64,000 bases of DNA from Hyaloperonospora brassicae. Taxonomy: Eukaryota; Oomycota; Peronosporomycetes; Peronosporales; Peronosporaceae. The notes beneath the pieces are model-generated. The model was not told where the DNA came from, did no database searches, and saw nothing but the letters and a program-made list of their open reading frames with translations. This document shows positions 9,321 to 21,399 of the stretch, piece after piece (the stretch's first letter is position 1; each line of letters opens with the position of its first letter). Position numbers and translations under genes: made by a program. Where the stretch lies: assembly GCA_947650285.1 (NCBI GenBank), contig CANTFL010000478.1:131501-195500 (forward strand). The letters are read 5' to 3'.

Positions 9321-10390
9321 CGATGTAATACAAATATTAATATAATTTTTAGGCGATGCATTAAAATACGTTTTTTATGAAGGATACAACATGATTCATT
9401 TTTATTATAACATACGATAGCCTCTTTCGTTAAATCAATGGTTCGCACCTGGTAATATTCAACGTGTGCCACAATAAACGAACAATAGTAATCTTACTAC
9501 GCTTAGAGCATAAATTTACCTCATAAAATACTAAATACAGTTTTCGGATATTAGATATATGTATGCCATGTACCTTACAGGATTAAACAATAATGAGAAA
9601 CGTTCAGAAACTAAAAACAAGCTAGTTGCATTTATCTGCGATATGTTGCTTTCATATTTGGCCTGTGTTGGTATACTTTGGACGATAGGTACCATAATAT
9701 TGGTGCCTTCTTCTGGACGTACATAAAATGCAGTGTTTTAGTTACAGGTTACGCACTGATGAAGGAACCGCAGTAATCACTGCATGTAACTAGTAGCGCT
9801 TATGAGCCTAATCTTTACAGATCTAACTAGGTATTTTATACCATAAGAATAAATGACTAGACTGTCTGTTGTGCGCATATTTTGATGTAACACAGCTTAA
9901 TCACGTATAATTAGCTTTGCTTTGTAAGATTCAACGATATGATGATCGGCGAATGCGCGCACAGCTGTCAAAAATAATACGAAATTAGGGTAGTGGCAGG
10001 TTACTTTGAATCACGTTATCAATTCGCGAAGTTGTAGAACGTTGTTGTAAAAGCATCTGTAATAAAAATTTAAATGCAACAATAAATATATAAGTACACA
10101 TTTACTGATTATAAGCAATTTATGTTTTTTGTGTGATGCAGAAATATCTCTCTGCTTTCATGCTAACAGGATTACTGCTGTCAATAAAATTGCAAGGCAT
10201 TTCAACTGTGATGAAGTATTTTTTAAAAATGATAGACCATGAGCTCATCACGATGGAGGTACAAGAGGCCACCCTCAGGGAAGAGGTGCCCGAGATGGAA
10301 GAGCCAAGAAAGTGGATGGACCTTTACATGAAACGGTCCCGCAGAACAAATTAAGGGGAAGTTCGTTGCCAAAGCACCGGTTAATCAAAA
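9321..10390. other. AT-rich noncoding stretch
   Basis: I see no gene, RNA or clear repeat here, apart from short A/T runs. A 73-codon frame at 10133-10354 has no supporting feature. Confidence 0.6.
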
Positions 10391-10408
10391 GTGTCTGGAG
10401 ACGACCCC

Positions 10409-10618
10409 GGTCCCTCGTTTACACGGTCCCTCATCGGCGGAAATGGGTCCCTCACTGGGTGACACGGTTCCTCATCAGGAGACCTGCATCTCGAGGTCCC
10501 TCACCACTAGACATGATTCCCTCACTGTTAGGTTCTGCTCCTCATCGATAGACTCAGTTTCTCATCGATAGACCTAGGCCCCTCACTGGTGTACCAGTCC
10601 CTCAGTATCCGGTAACTT
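10409..10618 (+). repeat. Degenerate minisatellite, about 20-bp unit, about ten copies
   Basis: The motif GGTCCCTCAYYGGNRGAC recurs roughly every 19-29 bases (for example TCCCTCATCGGCGGAAA, TCCCTCACTGGGTGACAC, TCCTCATCGATAGACTCA). Copies differ by substitutions and small indels, so the array is old. It is GC-richer than the desert around it. Confidence 0.8.
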
Positions 10619-10902
10619 CTGACCAGTCTCATATCGAGAGATTGTACCGGGCAAAAATAGATTAAAGACGTTTAGGATAGTGATGAATCGAATTCTATTC
10701 AATCGGTGTTCTACGTGGCACGTCGTAATCGTGCCTAAAAGAATATCTTGTTAAGTCTGCCCCCTGTTCCGGGGAACGTATGCACATCTGCACCCCCCGT
10801 CGAATACAGTTGCGTGGATAGACCAAGTGCAAGTATAACCCCAGGAATTAATTGGCCAGTGGGTCGGGTCGGTAGCAAGCTTCCCTCAAGATCCGTAAAT
10901 GA

Positions 10903-10972
10903 GGGCTGCCTCCTAATCTAGCGGTTAAGGAACACGGTAAGGGACACGAGTTCGAACTTCTGTTGTTATAAG
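10903..10972 (+). ncRNA. tRNA-like relic, probable SINE head
   Basis: An A-box-like TAGCGGTTAAGGA is followed about 31 bases later by a B-box-like GAGTTCGAACTTC, the spacing of an internal RNA polymerase III promoter. The ends cannot pair into an acceptor stem, so it is not a functional tRNA gene; a tRNA-derived SINE fragment fits better. Confidence 0.35.
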
Positions 10973-11079
10973 AAAAACCATAAGCGACAAGCTACTTAAA
11001 GAATTTTGTATAAGCCCACTCTCGACCGATTAGGTCAAGTGATCAGGTACTAGGTCACCGAGTGAAGCATATCAAATCG

Positions 11080-11260
11080 GAACCCAACGTCTACATCTGC
11101 CAAGGCTAGCACATCTCAGTATCCGTCCGTGTTTACCGAATAGCGTAACTCGCCAGCCGGCGGGTACACTAGGTAAGTCAATGTATCTATGCGGCACCGG
11201 AGTACCCCTCGTGAGTCGGCAGTCTGGCATAGGGAGTATTTGGGTGATCATCACGCAGTT
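11080..11260 (+). mobile_element. Gypsy gag 5'-region relic (plus orientation)
   Basis: Short blocks such as CGGGTACACTAGGT, GAGTCGGC and GTGATCATCAC occur in the same order and spacing as in element E (59.74-59.86 kb), which is itself related to the gag starts of A, B, P and F. Too decayed to translate. Confidence 0.5.
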
Positions 11261-11461
11261 AGGAGAAGCAACTCAACCACTTATAAAAATATTAAAGATA
11301 TGCATGTTTAGATAAGAAGAGTCAGATTGATATATGTAATGCAGTTTCAAAATTTTTAGCTACATATATCGAAAGACGTAATAAAAGTAAAAGTTGTGTA
11401 ACGTCGATCTTAAATCATTATAATATGTGTTGATATCGATAATTTACAAAATTTCATACGT

Positions 11462-11580
11462 TTCGACTCTCCACTGGCGCGTAAACGACCTACTGTCGGA
11501 GGAGCTTCCCTCTTCCGTGCGTTGCTCTTGCTTCTTATCCTTGTGAACCAAGGTCTGAACTTGATTGTGGTTGAGATCGA
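11462..11580 (-). mobile_element. Gypsy gag 5'-region relic (opposite orientation)
   Basis: CGACTCTCCACTGGCGC followed by ACGACCTAC and GGAGGAGC matches the reverse complement of the 59.75-59.85 kb copy and the plus-strand text of the copies at 57.6 and 61.35 kb. It lies 200 bases from the opposite-facing relic at 11.08-11.26 kb, giving a decayed inverted pair. Confidence 0.5.
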
Positions 11581-11599
11581 ATGATATGAATCTCGTTTA

Positions 11600-14500
11600 A
11601 AAATACTTATAATCGCGTTGGTTTGTACGGCGATCTATATAGCCCACGGTGATCTCCGTTTATGTTGCGTTGTACAAACAATACAACTTGATTAACTTGC
11701 CTTCTGGTCACCTAAGCTGTATAGGGATCATGTATATTAGTAACTTTTATTTTTTGCGTCTGATAGTAGACGAGTTTTGTCTTAAACCTCTTTGTGTTGA
11801 TGGCCAAAAATTTTATCGGAATATTCGTAGCAAGATATTTATAGAATAGGTTAATGCGTCGGGAGGTCAAAGATATCCATCCCAGAAAAGACGTAGGTTT
11901 ATTCTTTAAAATTATTTGAGTTATACTAATGTTTCAAAACCATATACTATACACGTGCTACTATTTTATTGTGCATGTCAGATTAGACTGCCACTCCTGA
12001 CTTGTAATTTGATAATTTGATGTCGTATACCATGAGTTGTTCTAAGATTACCATTCGTTGATCGTGCTGATACTATTTGCTATCTCATTACATCATGCTC
12101 ACTTCAAATCTCACTAATCCATTTCGGTGCTTTGCTCGCACTACCTCCATTGAATTGCCTTGGCTTAGCTATATTGATCGAAGTTCCTTAACTGTGATGC
12201 ATTAATCGCATTTTTTTTAGTTTCTCCACATATTCGTGATCCCTAGTACGATCGACGTGTGTTGTTACCGATATAAGTTCATCATCATCCTTTGGAACGA
12301 TATATAATATCTAATATATATTATGGAGCGATCGACTTTGTGACCGTAGATCTCGATACTGCAGAATTATCATTCAGTTACAATCAATAACATCTTGAGT
12401 ACTTCCGGCTAACGTTTTTTGTTAGGATGAGTGTGCGGTACAATCAACTGGTGGGTTTGAGGTAAACTATTGGCGACATTGTTCTCGGTTTATTCGCTGG
12501 TTAACCTACGATACGAACCGGATGAATGCCTGATTATAATAACCTATAGCAATTCGACGACTTGAAATGTCCAAATCTCATTTGTCTACATACCATTTGT
12601 TCAAATATTGATAGTAAATAGTCACACATGGTTTAGATATGAGTTTTAAAAGTGTAAGGCTTGTCAGGTCACCTCAAGATGATAAAATGCTGGAATATAA
12701 TCTATCTTCATCTATCGTGCATTGTTCTGCACAACTTCTATTAATTCGATTTGATGCAATTTCTTCTCTTTTTTCCTACCCGCACAAGCCCCCATAAAAA
12801 TAGGTCAAATATAGTGTTATCCTTTCTGGACATCACTGTAACACCGCTTCGTGACACCATCCCGCTTCCCCACTATCGAGTGATCAGGTTCTTACCGCTT
12901 TATTTATACCTTAGAACACCACTATGTTGACCAAGGTTGACTGTATATCACCTCATCAAGGTCACAAATGCCAATCAAAACGATCCATCATCATCAGGCA
13001 CTTGGACATTTGCTCTGTGTAGGTCATTGCCCTTACAAATCTCACCTACCTGTGACCAAAATGCATATGCCAGCGCGGCGTCGATCACACTTTTGGATTT
13101 GCTTTCACATGTGGCCTGTAAGTCTGAACATGCTGGCGATCAATTTACCCGATCACAACTTCGTGTTTCCGTCGTTTACCAATCAGGAATCGCCGACTGA
13201 CTTTACCATCTAATCGATGCTAACATTAAGTAGTAGATTGATACATTAAAATTGAGGCTTAACTACGGGGAAAGTTCTTCGAGGCGATAGACTGGAACAG
13301 AAGAGACAGAAATTTGTCATTTGATGTCTCAATACGCCTTGTTTCTTGCAGGGCGCATGTTATAGATTGCAACAAAGCATAAGATGCTTTTCTACGATCC
13401 ACCGCTTTTTAATAATTATAAGGCAAAGTATCGGATCAAAGAGAGTTACCATTGCTTTAGATTCACTTAGATATTTTTTTTGTGAGGTCGTGTCATTGCT
13501 GTAGCACATAATCGTTGCGGTGGACTGAGTGAACCTAGTCTAGACCAGAAAATAATGCGCTTGAATGAACGAGATGCAATATATATAAATATAGGAATTT
13601 ATACGCGGAAACAAAAACCAGAACTAGTCACGTGCAGGAGAGTTGACATAATTTAAAGTGGAGCGCAATCAAGCCCAATCATCTTTATAGTAGAGACGCT
13701 AATCGATGTCGGCTTTCGCAGATACGATCTGATCAATAGACAAAATTGGACGTGATTCGAGAGACAGCATGTAACTGTTGCTAAATTCGATTAATGATCG
13801 CGAATTTGTTCGAGATACTATTGCGCTTTTTGCGATGTTAATATCAGTACTTCCTGCTCCAATTAATATAAATATCTCACCGAGGTTAGACACCATATGG
13901 GACTTTGCATTTTATGGCAACTCTCTTTACACATGTGCTAAGAATGCGAGAGCGCCGACCCAACGTTATTGGATTTCCTGGTCGTCAAAATGGTATCTTT
14001 GTAGCGTGTACTCCGAATATCCCCGCGCGATCGTTTCCTACAAATCTATCCTGTATCAAATCGATTATGATTCCGTTAATAGGTAGAGCACCTTCTCATT
14101 TGGCGCCTGATTATAGTATCATGTATTTAATGATATCTATATATGTTCGTTGAGTGCTCTTCCGGGTTAAAGTACCACTTCTATCATCGTGTTGCCCATA
14201 GTAATTCGGCGTCTTATGAAGGCTTACGTAATAGATACATCAACTCCCCGTTCTCGCGTTCTGGTCCGAAAGCCTATATGCTGGACACGTTTTATTTAAT
14301 GTTTATTTATATTTCTTACAAAGTTTATGCATAATACGATGGATAAACCAGCGTATCGGATGTAGCTTGCCAATTGCTGAATTGGTTTATCCAACTCGTC
14401 ATTCCAACACTTTTTCTGGTACAAATACTCAACGCGCTCATTGATTTACCGACTACCGTGATCTTGTTTAACGATATTCAGCTCATATTTTATCATGCCG

Positions 14501-17500
14501 CTTGTAAGTTGAGGTGAAGAGCGAGGCGAAGATGGACTTGAAGTCTTCTATCACATTTCTGAAATTTTACGCCTGCGAGTTTCCTACCCCAATTCTACCG
14601 CCTTGATCTCCTCTTCGTCTTATAGAGGACAAACATGTTGTTGGTTACCACCGCGGAACAACCTCTTTGCTTTATACTTGAATGCATTGAATAAAGAGTG
14701 GAGACAGAAATTATCCTCATTTATGATCTACAATACTAATTGAAGGGTACGGCCAATTTGAAAATTTGTCCAATTAGATATTAACCGACTTTCATCGTCC
14801 GAGAAATGAGCCATTTCGGTACCTTGGAATGGGTTGCTAAGAGCTAAACATACCCAACTTGACAACCTCTCTGTATATGACGAACTAAGCGAAGCCGTTC
14901 TGCAAACAATTTTGGGTCGATTGCAGGTCACCCAGAATTCGACATATTTTGTCTAGCCGGTAAGTATTCCAGCAACTGATATTTTAATCAGATCACTTTA
15001 TTAAGTTCAATATAACTTTTATAGATCTTCTACCTTGATCATGTCGGAATAAGTTACTTTGTCTAATTCATTTGGCTGTGATCATAGATTTTTACCACTT
15101 GTATCATACGTATAACCACTTCATCCTTTTTATTCAGCCTCTCTTCTTTTTCATCTTATTTTAGTCATATGCATCCTCCTTGAATATGTCTATCACTGTT
15201 AACACCCCGATTGATGTTATACATCCGACTCTGTTGCTTGTGACTGCGATGTGTAATTAATATCGACTTTTTCGAACGTATGCGCAGACTCATGTAAAGC
15301 ACTTTATTTGAATGTGGTGAAGTTGATCTCTCAAAATTGCTTAATGGGGTGCAAACTTCCACTTCCCCCGTTTTGCAGAATCACGAAAAAGGTAGCCCAA
15401 TCTGTGCCTTACTGTATAGAGTTGGGGATAATTTGTGTAACCGCTTGTTGTGTTTGCTTAGCTCTTTACAAAGGCCCATGGTGATGTCGATCTCGCTCTG
15501 TGTTAAGGATCAAGGCCTTATTAATGTGCGGGAAGCTTCACACAGCAATCAAGTACTCTTTCATCGATCCCGATCAATGATATCGACAAATTAATTATTG
15601 GAATCTTTCGACCAGTCGATCCGTCTCGCGATATTAATGTACAGTTCTTTTTCTCAATGCTGCATCCAATCGAAGTTGGTTTTTGTGAGTACTTGCGCAA
15701 ATCATAATAAATATTCCGAGAATAGTCTTCTTAATATTTAGAAACAATTTCAAGATCGGGCTTCTAGTCTTAAGATGTTTTTTGAAGTCGTCCGAAAACC
15801 AAAGATATTTTGCATGGAAGAAGGATGGGTGTATACCTTAAGTAAAAGAAGTTAAATCAATATTTGGTCTATAATACCTAAGTGATTAGCTAACATATAG
15901 TTATGCCGATTCTGAACCAGATGATACTATACCAAGTGAATCCACTTTTTTCTATTCGAATACCTCTCATGTCTACCGGCTAATAAGTAAAGATCGAGTT
16001 AGATATCGCAAAAATCTATTGTCCGATCGAGAAATTTTAACATCACGAATATTGCGAGAATATGCAATATACCGTAATTATACCCAGAACATTCGGAACA
16101 TTCTGCGAACATGAACAATATATTAAAAACCTTGAACTAAATATGCTTTAATCAAGTTTTTTGGTATTAAGTTGGATATTGTCCACCGATCGTTTCTTTT
16201 TAATATTTGCAAATCGTCACATGCACCGTTTTAATCTTTTTTATCTAGTTTAGAGCTCTAGTATCATTCTGAATCATTCCGCAGATCCATATGTAGATCT
16301 TCAGCAATCACCTTTGATGTAATGATGGGAGTATGGTGATACATATTTAATCTGCCTTTAAGTGTCACAACGACTGGATCACAAGATGAGTGCAGGCATA
16401 TTCCCTAGATCCAGATTCACCTTGTTTCATTGCCTAATATAGTTTTAGAGCGGCTGAAACGAGGTTAATTTGCCGATCAAATCATTCAATACTTGGTTCT
16501 TTCGGTCAACGTTTCGTCTCATATGCCAAGATCATTTCTGTTCTTAATCCATCAATTTAACGATCTGCTTGCCATACATCTTATTTTAATTTTTAGAAAG
16601 AAGAATGACAGATTTGAGTATTATAAGAGTAGCACCTGTCCCAGACAAAGTCTGTTACTTTTAAGCATTTAACGACCTAAAGAAAATACATTTTATACTA
16701 AATAGCAATCGGCTGTCACGCATCCTGATCATTTCCCACATTAAGTGGACAGAAATCAATTTAGCCATTTTATAATGAATTTGCCACATATTAATAGCCA
16801 TAATAGTTTTTAGATTCCGTAATGAATATTGCATGTGAGAGGCTCATTGAAGCCATGCATTCTTCATAAAAATTTCGCGTCGATGGAATTTGGAGCATTG
16901 GAACTAGGTTTATCAACGTGCATGTATTCGATGATATATACCATTTGTTAAGAATTTAGTGCTGTTGTCTTCCATTTCACACGACCATATTAGGCCCTTC
17001 GCTGTAACCCTATCTGTAAACACCCTACAACGATGCAGGGGATTTTTGAGCGCGTCTTCATCGAGTGCCACAAGTCTTTTGTTTGGTATACAAAAAAATT
17101 CTAATTTCGTTGGGTTTTGAACGAAAATGCCCGGTACCTCAGTTATAATTTGAGTTCAAATTGCTGAGGGTGAAATAAAAAATAAGCATAACCACGTCGC
17201 TCTCAATCAACGCAGAAAGGTTGTAAAGTAATTTCTATTTTGCGACTGACTTTATGTGTCTTATCCGTTTCTATAATGTCACAAATGAGATGAAATACGT
17301 AGCTGTGTTCATATAATCAGCTTAATGAGTGCTATTATCTGCTTCCTGTCGCAATATTCGTCGATATTGCTTCAAATAGAATTACTGACTGTCTCGTGTC
17401 CGCTCAAGATCGTCTGCCTTTTTTTTGCAGAATTAGTTGCGCAATCGTCTTGGCTAGCTGCGTCACTATACCTTCAAAATCACCCGCAAGATATATATCT

Positions 17501-20214
17501 TACCTAACACCCCGTTTTTGTCAAGATATGCCACAGCTGTAAGAACTTGATTCCCATCTCAGCGTGCGCAAACCCATATTGCCGAGTTGATCTGGCCATT
17601 CATCACAATAGTGCGAACTATTAAGGTTATGCTTCTTTAAAATATACAAGGCATTTTCATGATCTCTTCTGGTGCGCTCTCGCAGTATATTTGACAAGAG
17701 CTTGGTGTTGTGTATAACCATATATTACTGTAACATGTTAAGTTATGAATGGCTATGATCCGTCAAAATGATCCTCGTATAACATGATGTACAAAATATG
17801 AATCAAAAGTCTTGCAAGTTGTGGCACATTGTTTTCCGGGTAAATCATTTACTATTGGTTTATAACTTGATTTGTCAACAGCATTTGTCACAAAATCGAA
17901 ATCGCTTGACAAGTTCAGATAAAATTTATTTGATCAAGCCCATCTTACAATCTTATGAATTGTATATGAACGAGATCTGGTGTGATCGTTTACCATTGTG
18001 ATCAGATGTCACAGCTTGATAAATACTCACATAAATGTCGTTTACAAGGTTGTATATTCATAATATTACGCCAGATATAAATGTACGACAAAGTCTTGGA
18101 TGTTCGCTGTATTTCGATTTATTTTTATGTATCTTTTTGTTTACGTGCTAATTGCCTGCTAAAACGGTGAGGCTAGTGACAGTTGAAATTTTCTTGATGT
18201 ACATAAACACGATTCTTTATGAGATACATGTCATGACATTTATCCAGAGCGCTGCCAATATCCTATAGTTTGATGACCCGACTAGAAATTATCAGGCGCT
18301 AAGAAATGGGGAAATGCACCGGAGACATCGAATTGAATTTGCTGCACTTGACCACGATACTGTATATGCTTTGATCGACATTTTTTACATGGTGTGTACT
18401 ACTCAACTCCGAAACGCCAAGCACATCGAGGAGAGATTTCTGGCATACGCACAAGAGATGTCAGGATCATGAATTTGAATAATGTGAGTAAGACAGTTTT
18501 ACTATCGAGCCAATTCATGACTTTAGTAACAGGTAAACAACTTATGAAGTCTAGCAAGTGTTGACGCCTACCACGGCAAGGCATCGACACTAACAAATGT
18601 TGTTCTCTTTACGCAATACATCTATAAGTTGATATACGAGACTAAAGTCAGCATGTGCACCATTTTCAAAGTCACGCTGGTCTGGCAACATATATACGTC
18701 GCGCTTTGTTACCCATATATACCGCTCATAGACAATCTAGCAGACAATATCGCCATTTTGACAAACGATAATTACTTGTAATACTATGATTGTAGTGATT
18801 AGATCACCATGTTTCATGTATGCTATGTATTATAAAATCAAACGCGATCAGGCGATATTCAATACAACTGAGCTGGTATAGAACGCCGTACGTGCAGCAA
18901 CCGAGAATATTGACGATGAAAATTAAAGTTGTCAACAAGAGGCAGGTAAATTTCTGATAATTGCTGAACTTCGACCTATATTTTTATGTATTTGCTTGAA
19001 TACAAAGTAAACTTTGCAAAGTCTCGTGTACTCCTTCAGTATATTTTTTAATTCGAAAAAAGCTCCGATTTTTATATGCGTATTTGTTAGCTGCTTTTTA
19101 GCCGCTTATAGGAAATAAAATTTATTAAATCTAAAGATTGATTTGATAAAGTGTGGCCTAATATCTTTAAATATAAATCTCGATGAGCCGATTCCTCTGA
19201 GCGCGTAATGTGTTTTCTTCGACGCAGTAAGTCACAAATTATGGACAAATAATTCGTGTATTTTATTCTAGTTATGAAAAAAACAAGTGTCTGTGATGAA
19301 GTTGTCCACAAACCTAAAATTGATAATGTACAAATTCTACTAAGTCTTGGCCACACGGCAATCAAAATCAGAATCAGGAACGTATAATATTCCTTATTCT
19401 TTACTTTTTAGTGTATTGATATCTTAATTTATACGAGCATCTGATACTAGCCCGTGAGCTAAGATAATCATAGTCTAATAAAAGAGATCGCCACTCACAA
19501 TAAATATGCCATTAAAAAAACAATTTACATTAATTAATATTGTTATTTATGTTCAGGCAAAAGTATTTAGGGCTTCAGCGGATCGTACAATGTTTATTTT
19601 CCCGACCATATCCACCCGTCATAAATTTTAAAGACTGTTTTAGATAGTAACGGTTTTTTAGTGCGCCAGATGTCTGAAAAAACTTTCATCAAGGTCAAAC
19701 TGGACCCCAGCCTTTTTTACTTATGACCGCAACTATTGTCGCCGATGTATATTATACGTCTGAACGAAATAGAGACCGTAAGTTTGGCGCTTTTGAAATT
19801 TATTTGTGATTTCAAGCTTAACACACGCGCTGGAGGAGTTCTATTTTGCCAAATTTCGAGGACAAAATCGTTGAACCACTTATAGACCTTCGACCATATC
19901 CTGGAATGGTTCCATTTAATTTGATAACATAAAATTACAACATAGATTTATTGCATGTTTTGCACACGTAAACTTCATGTTGAATTTGCTGAGAAGAGTT
20001 GTTGTGTATGAAACATAATTGGACGTTTGCAACAAATTAAATGCTAAATTAAAAGCAATTTTTCCGTATGCTACTTTACGTTGTCACCTTATATTAGCTA
20101 TGGTCTGAAATCATCACATCGTAGTCAAGGGAATAGCTTTGGACTACAAAAACGCATTTACTTCCTTCGTTTTTAATGTCTAAAATAAAAATTCTTATAT
20201 TGTCAGCAAAAATA
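11600..20214. other. AT-rich gene desert
   Basis: No frame above about 100 codons, no recognisable protein domain, tRNA, rRNA or CRISPR array. Base composition is strongly AT with many A/T runs, as expected for long-decayed transposon DNA. Short frames (for example 12937-13200 and 13778-14086 plus, 19087-19365 minus) are indistinguishable from chance. Confidence 0.6.
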
Positions 20215-20690
20215 TGTGTAACAGGTTAAGCCTAGTGCGTGAGTTATCAACAATGCAGTTATAATATTGGGATCACCAAGTCTGATATTGTCACTACAAG
20301 ATCATTATTTCCAGTGATATTGTTGCAGTGACCAAATGGTTCACCCTTATTCGGGACGGCTATTCTATCAACCAACAGTCGCTGCTAGACGCGCGTAATG
20401 GTCTTGTGTAGACGTCAATATACAAACTTTGATTCTAATATAGTAGAGACTGGACTAAAAGATGCAACACATTTACTGGACATTATTTTATTGAAACGCT
20501 TTACCTTTTCTTTGACCAAGCCTGATCGATTTGTACAAAACCTTTTTCTGGTGTGTTGTGAACGCTATCTAACAGGAAACTATAACGCCCTGAAGTCATT
20601 AAACGCTTGTTACGTACTGTTGTCAGTGTGTAGATAACTGTTACCCATTAAACCATGGCCTGGGTACGATATTAGTACTTGCAATATTCT
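20215..20690 (+). repeat. Degraded solo LTR relic (family of element C)
   Basis: TGTAACAGGTTAA near 20217 resembles the TGTAACGGGGTAA start of the LTR at 33021. TCGCTGCTAGACGCGCGTA with the following ATGG at about 20380 differs from the LTR core at 33207 by one or two bases. The right end is approximate. No internal region of an element is attached. Confidence 0.5.
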
Positions 20691-21208
20691 TTTTGCCTCG
20701 TGGATCGTTCCAAACAAACCTCGTATGAATTTGTAAAAAAGTAGCCGCCAATTTATTTGTTTATTCATACTAAAACCTTTTGTCGTAACCAGTTGATGGC
20801 ATCCTTATACTTCCGGTAATACGCATGGATGATAGTTTTAATTATATCAGTACACATAAGATACATTTTTGCAAATACGATCGCTAGAACTACTGAAAGA
20901 ACATCACGTCAATAGTCGTGAAGTTGTTTCTTGACCATGGGAATGATTCTGCAATAATGCTAGTGATTCCGACCTTCATTAGTTTGGGCGACCGGTGCTG
21001 ACAGCATCACATCCAATCAATCAATATTCTACGCTATAACATAATGCTAAATTTGTATATCGAAACGTGCAAAATTCCTGCACTTGGTATTCGTAGAGTG
21101 GCGCCATCACCGCGTTCAGTACGAAGTACTTTAGCGACGTCGCCTCTGAAACCGTCTGCATCATTGGTTACTGATGAATGTCCATCAAAGATCATTGTGG
21201 GGTTCCGA

Positions 21209-21298
21209 CTTGAGTGCACCTTTGTTGACCAACCACAACTATACAAACCGATACTTGAGTGCACGCTCGTTGACCAATCACAACTATACAAAACGATG
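21209..21298. repeat. Tandem duplication of a 45-bp unit
   Basis: Two copies (21209-21253, 21254-21298) differ at about seven positions. The unit is a multiple of three and stays open in a plus-strand frame (21044-21358, 104 codons) as LECTFVDQPQLYKPI / LECTLVDQSQLYKTM. The minus strand is also open. I see no other support for a gene. Confidence 0.85.
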
Positions 21299-21399
21299 TA
21301 TCACAATTTTTTTGAATATTGTTTAGATCACCTTGGTAGCATATCGAAGTCGTCATAAGGCGCGTCAAGGTTCTAAAGAGGGTCGTAGACGATATCACG

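Noticed and set aside
10903..10972. Functional tRNA gene
   Set aside because: Ends do not form an acceptor stem and no anticodon stem can be folded.
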